Shown: positions 57,184 to 64,000 of the stretch, piece after piece
Layout: each line of letters starts with the position of its first letter
How positions within the stretch are numbered: the stretch's first letter is position 1
Assembly: GCF_039645565.1 (NCBI RefSeq)
Contig: NZ_CP147914.1
Span: 1,547,573 to 1,611,572 of the forward strand
Length of the DNA stretch: 64,000 nt
Source: Sulfurimonas sp. HSL1-2
Lineage (GTDB): Bacteria > Campylobacterota > Campylobacteria > Campylobacterales > Sulfurimonadaceae
Reading direction: 5' to 3'
Position numbers and translations under genes: made by a program
Notes under the pieces: generated by a model
Databases searched by the model: none
What the model saw: the letters and a program-made list of their open reading frames with translations, nothing else
What the model was told of the DNA's origin: nothing

Positions 57184-57987
57184 ATGTTCGACGAACTGCG
57201 TCCCCACCTTGTAGAACTGCGTAAACGCCTGGGCATCTCCGTCCTGACACTGATCGGCATGTTCTTCGTCATGTTCTATTTCCACGAGCCGATCCTCGAA
57301 TGGATGATCCAGCCGCTTAACGATGCCCTGATCGAAGTCGGCAAAAAGTCCGTCAACGCCGCCAACGGGATGGTGACGACCAACCAGGTCGGCGGGGCCT
57401 TCTTCGTTGCCCTGAAAGTCGCCTTCTTCGCGGCACTCCTCGGCGCGCTGCCGGTTATCCTGTGGCAAATCTGGCTCTTCATCGCGCCGGGACTCTACGA
57501 GAACGAAAAGAAGATGATCCTCCCCTTCGTTTTCGGGGGAACGACGATGTTCGTCGTCGGCGTCGCCTTCGCCTACTATATCGTCACCCCCTTCGGATTC
57601 GACTTCCTCATCACCTTCGGCAGCTTCAAGTTCACCCCGCTGATCAACATCGAGGATTACGTCGGCTTCTTTACGAAGATCATGTTCGGATTCGGCCTGG
57701 CGTTCGAACTCCCCGTCTTTGCCTACTTCCTCGCCCTGCTCGGCCTCGTCGACGACCGGCAGATGACGGCGTTCTTCAAGTACGCCATCGTTCTGATCTT
57801 TATCGTCGCGGCCCTGCTGACCCCGCCGGACGTCCTGACACAGCTGCTGATGGCCGGTCCGCTCATCGTGCTCTACGGCTTCTCCATCCTCATCGTCAAA
57901 ATGGTCAACCCGGCGCCGAAAGAGGAAGAAGATGAGGAGGAGGATGACGAAGACGAGGACGAGGCCGTTGCCCCTCAGAACGTCTAG
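57184..57987 (+). CDS. tatC: Sec-independent translocase subunit TatC
   Basis: The 267-residue protein has six membrane spans and the TatC motifs HLVELRKRLGISV, FIAPGLYENEKK and LTPPDVLTQLLMAGPLIVLYG. The C-terminal acidic tail (about 240-267) is longer than in E. coli. It recognises twin-arginine signal peptides. The end overlaps queA. Confidence 0.96.
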   Translation: MFDELRPHLVELRKRLGISVLTLIGMFFVMFYFHEPILEWMIQPLNDALIEVGKKSVNAANGMVTTNQVGGAFFVALKVAFFAALLGALPVILWQIWLFIAPGLYENEKKMILPFVFGGTTMFVVGVAFAYYIVTPFGFDFLITFGSFKFTPLINIEDYVGFFTKIMFGFGLAFELPVFAYFLALLGLVDDRQMTAFFKYAIVLIFIVAALLTPPDVLTQLLMAGPLIVLYGFSILIVKMVNPAPKEEEDEEEDDEDEDEAVAPQNV

Positions 57988-58984
57988 TTACGACTTCACC
58001 CTCCCCGAAGCGCTGATCGCCGTCCACCCGGCCCAGCCCCGTGATCACGCCCGCCTGCTCGTCTATGACCGCGCAACCGATACCGTCACCCACACGCGCT
58101 TCGACAAGATCGAGACCTTCCTTCCCGAAGGGTGCGGGATCATCTTCAACGACACCAAGGTCATCAAAGCCCGCCTTTTCGGCAAAAAAGAGAGCGGCGG
58201 CAAGGTCGAACTCCTTATCAACCGCCCCCTCGACGCCTACCGGGTCAGCGTCTATATCCGCGGTAAAATGAAAGCGGGCTCCCGTCTGCACTTCGGACAG
58301 GAGCTCCAAGCCGTCGTCGAGACGCTCCATGACGACGGCAGCCGCACGGTCACCTTCGAACGCGGCGGTGAAAAACTGCGTTTCGAAGCCCTGCTGCCGA
58401 TCATCGATATCATCGGGCATATGCCGCTTCCCCCCTACATCCAGCGTGAGGACAACGAAGAGGACGCCGTGGAGTACCAGACGGTCTTTGCGAAACATGA
58501 AGGTGCCGTCGCCGCCCCGACGGCCTCCCTGCACTTTACCGACGCCCTCTTCGCCTCGGTCTGCGCACACCACCCCCACGCCTACGTCACCCTGCACGTC
58601 GGTGCCGGTACCTTCAAACCCGTCGAGGCGGAGATCATCACCGACCACCCGATGCACTCCGAGTACTACGAGATCCCGGACGACGCCAAGGCCCTCATCG
58701 ACGGCGACCTTCCCCTGCTCTGCGTCGGTACGACCTCGACCCGGACCGTCGAGTACTATGTCCGTACCCGTGAGACCGGGGGCGAAGCGAACCTCTTCCT
58801 GCACCCCGGCAACCCGCCGCAGCGCGTCAACCACCTACTGACCAATTTCCACCTGCCCAAATCGACCCTGCTGATGCTCGTCGCCTCCTTCGTCGGACTG
58901 GAAAAGACCCATGAACTCTACGCCGAGGCGATCCGGGAGCAGTACCGTTTCTACAGCTACGGCGACGCGATGCTGATCCTCTAA
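57968..58984 (+). CDS. queA: S-adenosylmethionine:tRNA ribosyltransferase-isomerase QueA
   Basis: The enzyme makes epoxyqueuosine in tRNA. It shows SSYDFTLPEALIAVHPAQPRDHARLLV, FNDTKVIKARLFG, the PAAPTASLHFT-like AAPTASLHFTD, HVGAGTFKPVEAE and LTNFHLPKSTLLMLV. A TTG start at 57968 gives a normal N-terminus and is preferred; an ATG at 57932 or 57944 would add 8-12 basic residues. It overlaps tatC by 20 bases. Confidence 0.93.
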   Translation: MPLRTSSYDFTLPEALIAVHPAQPRDHARLLVYDRATDTVTHTRFDKIETFLPEGCGIIFNDTKVIKARLFGKKESGGKVELLINRPLDAYRVSVYIRGKMKAGSRLHFGQELQAVVETLHDDGSRTVTFERGGEKLRFEALLPIIDIIGHMPLPPYIQREDNEEDAVEYQTVFAKHEGAVAAPTASLHFTDALFASVCAHHPHAYVTLHVGAGTFKPVEAEIITDHPMHSEYYEIPDDAKALIDGDLPLLCVGTTSTRTVEYYVRTRETGGEANLFLHPGNPPQRVNHLLTNFHLPKSTLLMLVASFVGLEKTHELYAEAIREQYRFYSYGDAMLIL

Positions 58985-59141
58985 GCCCCGTCCTACTCCT
59001 CGTCGTCCTCCATCAGGGCGATGGCCAGCCGCTCTTTGAGCGATGCGAGCGCCTTCGCCGCGTATCCAGTTTGCCCCGGGGTCACGGCGGGAAAGCGAAA
59101 ATGGTACAATGGCGCAGACTCCACTATCAAACGGCGCGACT

Positions 59142-59681
59142 ATGACGAAACTTCCGACACTTTTCACCCTTATACTGCTCATCATCCTTCTGGACGGCTG
59201 CCAGCAAAAAGCCCAGGTGCCCCTCCCCACCGTTAAGTATGTCGACCTGGAACGTTACGGGGGGCTTTGGCATGAGATCGCCCGCTATGAAAACCGTTTT
59301 GAGGAGGGGTGCGTGGGGGCGACGGCACGCTATCGCCTTCAAGACGGCGACGTCCGTGTCGTCAACAGCTGTTATGACGATGCCGGAAGGCTCAAAGATC
59401 AGGCAGAGGGGACAGCCCATGTCGTCGCAGGCAGCGGCAATGCAAAGCTCCGGGTCACTTTCTTCTGGCCCTTCTACGGGGATTACTGGATTATCATGCT
59501 TGCCGACGACTACCGCTACGCCGTCATCGGCGATCCGGATAGGAAGTACCTCTGGATCCTGGCGCGCAGCACGGTGCTCAGTGACGAAGACCGCGGCTTC
59601 ATCCTCTCAAAACTGCCCGCGTTGGGATATGACCCCTTCAAGCTCTACTGGACGGGGTTCAAGGCGATGTGCAACCACTAA
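59142..59681 (+). CDS. lipocalin-family lipoprotein (Blc-like)
   Basis: The start at 59142 gives a lipoprotein signal (MTKLPTLFTLILLIILLDGC) with the lipobox LDGC. The mature part is a lipocalin: VKYVDLERYGGLWHEIARYENRFEEG, then VVNSCYDDAG and YWIIMLADDYRYAVIGDPDRKYLWILAR. Blc-like proteins bind lipids at the outer membrane. A TACAAT -10-like box lies at about 59104. The gap 58985-59141 holds only this. Confidence 0.92.
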   Translation: MTKLPTLFTLILLIILLDGCQQKAQVPLPTVKYVDLERYGGLWHEIARYENRFEEGCVGATARYRLQDGDVRVVNSCYDDAGRLKDQAEGTAHVVAGSGNAKLRVTFFWPFYGDYWIIMLADDYRYAVIGDPDRKYLWILARSTVLSDEDRGFILSKLPALGYDPFKLYWTGFKAMCNH

Positions 59682-59683
59682 GC

Positions 59684-60202
59684 TCAGGTATCCCGCCGGT
59701 CAATAACGATCTCGTCAAGTCCCAGACGCGACGTCATTGTGTGGCCTTCTTCCGTATAGCCCAGGGCGAGGACGGCATGAGGTTCAAGCCCCATGAGCCC
59801 GAAATGTTCTTTGGCCCGCTCCGTACTGAACCCACCCATCGGGTGCACCGCGATACCGCGTTTGAACGCTTCAAAGATCAGAAATGCCATGGCCGTACCG
59901 CTGTCGAAAGCATGCCAGCGGTTCGGTTTCCGGTTGTACGCAAAGGTCTGGGTCGAACAGAGCAGCATCAGCATCGAGGCGGATTTGGCCCACTCCGCGT
60001 TCTTTGTCGAAAGGATCTCCAGGAAATCATCTTTTTCCCCCAGCACGAAACGCCACGGCTGCTCGTTAAAACAGGAAGGCGCCGTCATCGCAGCTTCCAG
60101 TACGGCGCAGAGGTCCTTCTCTCCCAGAGGTTTTTTTACAAACTGTTTGGGGGAGAACCGTTTCAAAAAGAGGTCGTCGATACCGTATTCCGTGCTGCGC
60201 AT
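59684..60202 (-). CDS. nitroreductase-family protein
   Basis: The 172-residue FMN protein has KRFSPKQFVKKPLGEKDLCAVLEAAMTAPSCFNEQPWRFV at the start and IAVHPMGGFSTERAKEHFGL. AAAGGA lies 6 bases upstream of the ATG at 60202. It reduces nitro or quinone compounds. It is convergent with the lipocalin gene. Confidence 0.9.
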   Translation of the reverse strand: MRSTEYGIDDLFLKRFSPKQFVKKPLGEKDLCAVLEAAMTAPSCFNEQPWRFVLGEKDDFLEILSTKNAEWAKSASMLMLLCSTQTFAYNRKPNRWHAFDSGTAMAFLIFEAFKRGIAVHPMGGFSTERAKEHFGLMGLEPHAVLALGYTEEGHTMTSRLGLDEIVIDRRDT

Positions 60203-60305
60203 CTGCCATCCTTTGGAGAGAAACATCTACACATCATACGCTTATCGCGGTTAAATTTTTCCTTAATACATCAAAAAAATGAGATCCGGTTCACCGGTCG
60301 GAGGC

Positions 60306-61079
60306 TTAGACGAGGACGCTGATTTTTCCCGCGACCACCGCGATCTTCCCTTCGAGTTCGTAACGGAATACCTCCTGCGGATAATCCCGGACGGCATCTT
60401 CGTAGCTCGGGGCGGTACGGCAGTAGTCCAGGAAAGCATCGCCGACGCAGCGGGCGGCTTCGCCGTAGCGGCTGACAAAGGCGTCGATATCGTAAATCGC
60501 TTCGGCTTTCCCCTCTTTGAGGAGCCGGTTCGTTCCTTCGCTTTCACCGATGCGGTGCGGCAATACGTAAATCTTCTTTCCCATACGCAAGGCATGTTCC
60601 ACGCTGCGCATACTGCCGCTGTTTTCATCGGCCTGGGTCACGATCAGCGCGTCGCCGAGCGCCACGACGATCTCGTTGCGGACGACAAAACTCCACGGTG
60701 TCGCCTGGAAACCGTCTGCAAAGGGGCTCAACAGCAGACCGTCATGGCCAATCGCATCGAGCAGCGCCCGGTTGGTCGCCGGGTAGCGGATGTCGATTCC
60801 GCTTCCGAGCACGGCGATCGTATTGGAGGCACCGGCGGCCGCATGGGCAGTCGCATCGATGCCCATGGCACCACCGCTGACGATACAGACGCCCGCTCTG
60901 GAGAGTTTGGCCGACAGTTCCGAGGTCATAAAGCGGGAGTAGCCGTCGGCGCGGCGGGAACCGACAATGGAGAGCTTGACGCGCGACAGCAGTGCCGTGT
61001 TGCCGCAATAATGGAGCTCGTCGGGATACTTGCGCATTGCCTCGAGGGCGGGGACTTTCTCTAGAAGGAGCTCACTCAT
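60306..61079 (-). CDS. dprA: DNA-processing protein DprA
   Basis: The 257-residue protein loads RecA on incoming ssDNA in transformation. The Rossmann-like domain is clear: LSIVGSRRADGYSR, VSGGAMGIDATAHAAA, TIAVLGSGIDIRYPATN and ENSGSMRSVEHALRMGKKIYVLP. The C-terminal part is short. The ATG at 61079 overlaps the upstream gene by 8 bases. Confidence 0.94.
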   Translation of the reverse strand: MSELLLEKVPALEAMRKYPDELHYCGNTALLSRVKLSIVGSRRADGYSRFMTSELSAKLSRAGVCIVSGGAMGIDATAHAAAGASNTIAVLGSGIDIRYPATNRALLDAIGHDGLLLSPFADGFQATPWSFVVRNEIVVALGDALIVTQADENSGSMRSVEHALRMGKKIYVLPHRIGESEGTNRLLKEGKAEAIYDIDAFVSRYGEAARCVGDAFLDYCRTAPSYEDAVRDYPQEVFRYELEGKIAVVAGKISVLV

Positions 61080-62061
61080 GGTTTTCATACGCTGCGAGCG
61101 TGTCGATACGCACCAGTTTGACCGACTCCAGCACATCCTTCGATTCGGCAAGGCCCTGGAGCGTCTGCTTGTGCGGGTGGCCGATGACCACGACCGATCC
61201 GTACTTCTTGGCGATCTTCACCGCACGGCGCACCTGTTTTTTCACCGACTCGACATCCGGATCGTGATCCAGAAAAACATCGCGGCTTATGTAGGGACGG
61301 TGCAGTGTTTTCATCAGGGCCGGTACCGCCGTCTTGCCGGTGGTACGGCTGTCGACAAAAGTGATCCCCTCCCGGTCGAGGGCATAAAGCAACTTCTCCA
61401 TCGCATCACGGTCCGCGGTGAATTTGCTGCCCGTATGGTTGTTGACAAAAGCGACTTTCGGGAAAAGGTTCTTGATCTGGCGGATACGCTCCTCGATCAC
61501 CGCCTCGTCATCCCCGACATGCAGTGTCAAAGGCTCTTCGGCCGAAAAAGAGACCGCCTCCATGGGGAGGTGGACCATGTAGTAGGATTGCTTGGCCGCC
61601 AGCGCAGCCGAATCGGGGTGGCGTTTTGACGGGGGAAGGAAAGACATCGTCACCGGCAGCTTGAGCGCTTTGATGTTGCGGACATCATGGGCAAAAGAGA
61701 CATCATCGAAAATGATGGCCATCATCGGTTTCGCCCCCGCGTCCGGCTCGACTTTTTCGGCCCGTACCACCGGTTTCGGCGGTGCTTTTTCATACTCATG
61801 GCTGGCCGTTCTCGCTTTCGCCTTTTTAAGCGCCTTTTGCAGTTCGGCAGTGTGTTGGCGCTCTGTCAACAGCGCACCGCGATGCTCCTGCTTCCCTTTC
61901 TGGTAACCGAAAAAATAGCCCCCTGCCGCCAGAATAAATGCAATAAGCAGGAAAATGAGCCCCTTGAGCACCGCATTGAGAAAAGCGCTTTTCTTCCGCC
62001 TCGTCTTTGCCCTGCCCGTTGTGCCTTTCCTGGGTGCACTTTTTTTCCGCTGCTGCGCCAT
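61072..62061 (-). CDS. divergent polysaccharide deacetylase family protein
   Basis: The 329-residue protein has a basic cytosolic head, one membrane span (about 29-52), a short coiled coil and a DUF610 domain (about 112-329): MMAIIFDDVSFAHDV, FVNNHTGSKFTADRDAM, and VVVIGHPHKQTL. These are catalytic-site motifs of the polysaccharide-deacetylase fold. It is anchored in the membrane with the domain outside and may act on cell-wall sugars. dprA follows. Confidence 0.9.
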   Translation of the reverse strand: MAQQRKKSAPRKGTTGRAKTRRKKSAFLNAVLKGLIFLLIAFILAAGGYFFGYQKGKQEHRGALLTERQHTAELQKALKKAKARTASHEYEKAPPKPVVRAEKVEPDAGAKPMMAIIFDDVSFAHDVRNIKALKLPVTMSFLPPSKRHPDSAALAAKQSYYMVHLPMEAVSFSAEEPLTLHVGDDEAVIEERIRQIKNLFPKVAFVNNHTGSKFTADRDAMEKLLYALDREGITFVDSRTTGKTAVPALMKTLHRPYISRDVFLDHDPDVESVKKQVRRAVKIAKKYGSVVVIGHPHKQTLQGLAESKDVLESVKLVRIDTLAAYENHE

Positions 62062-62153
62062 TCCGATCCCTCATGATTCTAATCGGCACATTGTAATAAG
62101 AATCGGATAACAGGGCGGTTAACAGGGCATCATGCCATCTGTCCGGGCTTCGT

Positions 62154-62366
62154 TCACTCCTCTTTGCGGCCGATCTGGATATCCTGACCGTCCCACTTCG
62201 TGTGCAGCCGGTATTCGTCAGCCAACTCCCTGATGCGCATCACCTCCAGTACCCCCTGGGGGTCCATGGAAATCGCTTTGAGCACTATCGTTCCTTCGCT
62301 TGGTTCTTGAAGCGCATGATAATGCCAGTTTATCGCCGACAGTTTTGTATACAGTTCCTGTATCAT
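62154..62366 (-). CDS. small protein of unknown function (70 aa)
   Basis: The ATG at 62366 has AGGGG upstream; a GTG two codons earlier is the alternative. The 70-residue protein (MIQELYTKLSAINWHYHALQ) is small, with alpha/beta pattern and no Cys. No family recognised. It lies 93 bases from the deacetylase-like gene. The gap 62367-62581 is AT-rich, with no clear feature. Confidence 0.65.
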   Translation of the reverse strand: MIQELYTKLSAINWHYHALQEPSEGTIVLKAISMDPQGVLEVMRIRELADEYRLHTKWDGQDIQIGRKEE

Positions 62367-62581
62367 CAGCACCCCTTTCTCATTTCATATCTATAGTGCA
62401 TTATAGTTTGATTTGATTAATACATCAAATTATTTTGCAACTAATACTAACCAATCACATCCCTCTCTTCAGGAAGTGTTCCTTTTTTTTACATCTCATT
62501 ACGCTCCATCATACATATTAGTGCTCCATTTTTATGCATCAGCACCGGAGATTTAAAACAAATCCGGCCTATACTTTCAGC

Positions 62582-64000
62582 ATGGATCAATTACTTTTAG
62601 CTATTTTTCTGACCCTCGCCATCGCCGCGGTGCTGAGTATTCTGCTCAAACGTCTGGGGATCTCGCACCTCATCGGCTATATCCTAACCGGGACGATTAT
62701 CAGCTATCTGTTCGGTTTCAACGGCCTGAGTATTCTCACCCTCGACGTCATCGGCGAATTCGGGATCGTCTTTTTGATGTTCACCATCGGTCTGGAGCTG
62801 AGCCTGGGGCGAATCAGGAGTATGAAAGAGATTCTGCTGACCAACGGACTGCTGCAGGTGGGCCTCAGCGTCATCGTCATATTTGCCCTCGCCTACTTTA
62901 TCTTTGCCCTTGACTTTAATACGGCGCTCATCGTCGCTCTGGCCTTTTCGCTCTCGTCGACGGCCATCGTACTCACCTACCTGAAACAGTCCAAGGACAT
63001 CCTGACCCCTTACGGGCAGATCTCGATGGGAATCCTCGTCTTCCAGGATCTCGCCGTGATCCCGATCCTGCTGCTGATCAGTTTTCTCTCCAACCATGAC
63101 CTCTCCATCGGTGAAGTGCTTCTCAAAACTGCCTTTTCGGCGGCCATCGTCATCGCCGTTATGTTCACGGTCGGCGCGAAGAGCGTCAACGCCCTCCTGA
63201 AGTTTTCGGCGCGGACGGAACTGGACGAACTGTTTCTCGGCGCTGTCTTCGCCATCGTCATCGGGACCTCCCTGCTCGCCCACGGCATGGGCTTTACCTA
63301 CTCGCTGGGGGCCTTCATCGCCGGGATGATCATCGCCGACACCGACTACAGCGTCAAAGTCGAATCGGACATCGCCAGTTACCGTGACCTGCTGCTGGGG
63401 ATCTTTTTTTTCGGGGTCGGGACGAAAATAGACCTGCTCTATTTCCTGCAGCATATCCATCTCATCCTTTTCGTCTTTGTCCTGGCGATGCTTTTCAAAG
63501 CCGTTGTCATCTATGCCATCATCCGACGCAACAACGACAAGAACACCTCCGCCAAGAGTGCCCTGGCCCTGGCCCAGATCGGCGAATTCTCCTTCGCCGT
63601 CTTCGCCCTGGCCGGCAGCGAAGGGCTGATCAGCAGCGAAGCCGCCAGCTTTCTCATCCTCGTGAGCGTCATCTCCATGATCCTCACCCCCCTCGTCGTC
63701 AACAACATCTACAAACTCTCCTCCTACTTTGAAAAAGAGTTTTACGAATCCGACGTCATCACCCCTATCGGGCGCAGCGGTCACATCGTCGTCGCCGGGT
63801 TTTCGACCCTGGGCAAGATCGTCTGCGCGGACCTCCAGGCCAGAGAGGTCTCTTTCATCGTGATCACCGACAACCTCAAACAGGTCCTGCATGCACGCAA
63901 ACTCGGTTACATGGCCTACTTCGGCCACCTCAACAAACGCCCCGTACTTGAATCGCTGAATGTGGACAGCGCCAAAGCCGTCATCCTGACGGTCAACAGC
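62582..64000 (+). CDS. CPA2 cation:proton antiporter with TrkA-N domain (partial)
   Basis: The frame is open to the window end; 473 codons are seen. The first 390 residues form 12 membrane spans with FGIVFLMFTIGLELSLGRI, LSSTAIVLTYLKQS and GAFIAGMIIADTDYSVKVES, which are KefB/CPA2 motifs. From about 395 a TrkA-N (RCK) domain starts (GHIVVAGFSTLGKIVC), which binds NAD(H). It likely exchanges K+ or Na+ for H+. The 3' end is outside the window. Confidence 0.94.
   Translation, partial: MDQLLLAIFLTLAIAAVLSILLKRLGISHLIGYILTGTIISYLFGFNGLSILTLDVIGEFGIVFLMFTIGLELSLGRIRSMKEILLTNGLLQVGLSVIVIFALAYFIFALDFNTALIVALAFSLSSTAIVLTYLKQSKDILTPYGQISMGILVFQDLAVIPILLLISFLSNHDLSIGEVLLKTAFSAAIVIAVMFTVGAKSVNALLKFSARTELDELFLGAVFAIVIGTSLLAHGMGFTYSLGAFIAGMIIADTDYSVKVESDIASYRDLLLGIFFFGVGTKIDLLYFLQHIHLILFVFVLAMLFKAVVIYAIIRRNNDKNTSAKSALALAQIGEFSFAVFALAGSEGLISSEAASFLILVSVISMILTPLVVNNIYKLSSYFEKEFYESDVITPIGRSGHIVVAGFSTLGKIVCADLQAREVSFIVITDNLKQVLHARKLGYMAYFGHLNKRPVLESLNVDSAKAVILTVNS

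Noticed and set aside
58993-59120. Minus-strand short frame ending MEDDEE after queA
   Set aside because: It would be about 40 codons without a clear start or ribosome site and overlaps the probable promoter of the lipocalin gene; no family resemblance.

Overview
The window is a 64 kb chromosomal segment of a moderately high-GC diazotroph of the phylum Campylobacterota (former Epsilonproteobacteria). The lineage call rests on the lysC-hobA-holB'-folP operon (HobA is a Campylobacterota-specific DnaA partner), the Campylobacterota-type EF-P N-terminus, and a clpX-mreB-like gene pair that mirrors a gene order known in Campylobacter. Genus cannot be decided from sequence reading alone.

Positions 1-33,040 are a large nitrogen-fixation (nif) island. 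Minus-strand units are nifH-(117 aa protein)-nifD-nifK plus two small genes, and nifB-nifV-GNAT-feoA-DUF683-small Cys protein-LRR/GNAT fusion. A plus-strand unit diverges from nifB: a NifX-like protein, a thiol-peroxidase-like protein without the active-site cysteine, and a SIR2-like protein. Plus-strand clpP-clpX-mreB-like genes follow. Then come a PAS/GGDEF sensor (minus), nifS, an orphan 187 aa gene, a P2C-type cation ATPase, an SDR, glnK-amtB, and a second minus-strand operon (HicB/Sel1/NifU fusion, TOBE protein, ferredoxin, nifX, ferredoxin, two small unknowns). The last operon diverges from a plus-strand operon with another NifX-like protein and three unknown proteins. nifE, nifN, nifA, nifJ and molybdate transport genes are not in the window.

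The strongest regulatory signal is a family of eight sigma-54 (-24/-12) promoters with the core GGAAC-N5-TTGCA, found in front of nifH, nifB, the divergent NifX-like operon, nifS, the orphan gene at 21,582, the internal ferredoxin gene, and both sides of the divergent pair at 31,166-31,203. Two in-phase TGT-N10-ACA (NifA-type) sites lie upstream of nifH. These sites tie several uncharacterised genes to the nif regulon and correct the start of nifB. Intercistronic hairpins, two with UUCG loops, recur in the nif transcripts.

Positions 33,146-64,000 are mostly housekeeping: M18 aminopeptidase, trxC, two dehydrogenases, dnaE, a pseudouridine synthase, an Mqo-like oxidoreductase, a glycosyltransferase, ppnP, a DJ-1 protein, efp, an AT-rich patch with a small XRE-like regulator, HU, msrB, a beta-barrel protein, a cyclophilin, a PiT transporter, folP/holB'/hobA/lysC/rppH, hemW, tatBC, queA, a lipocalin, a nitroreductase, dprA, a polysaccharide-deacetylase-like protein and a truncated cation:proton antiporter. 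A 270-bp palindromic element upstream of dnaE and a 53-bp relative upstream of hemW look like members of a MITE-like repeat family.
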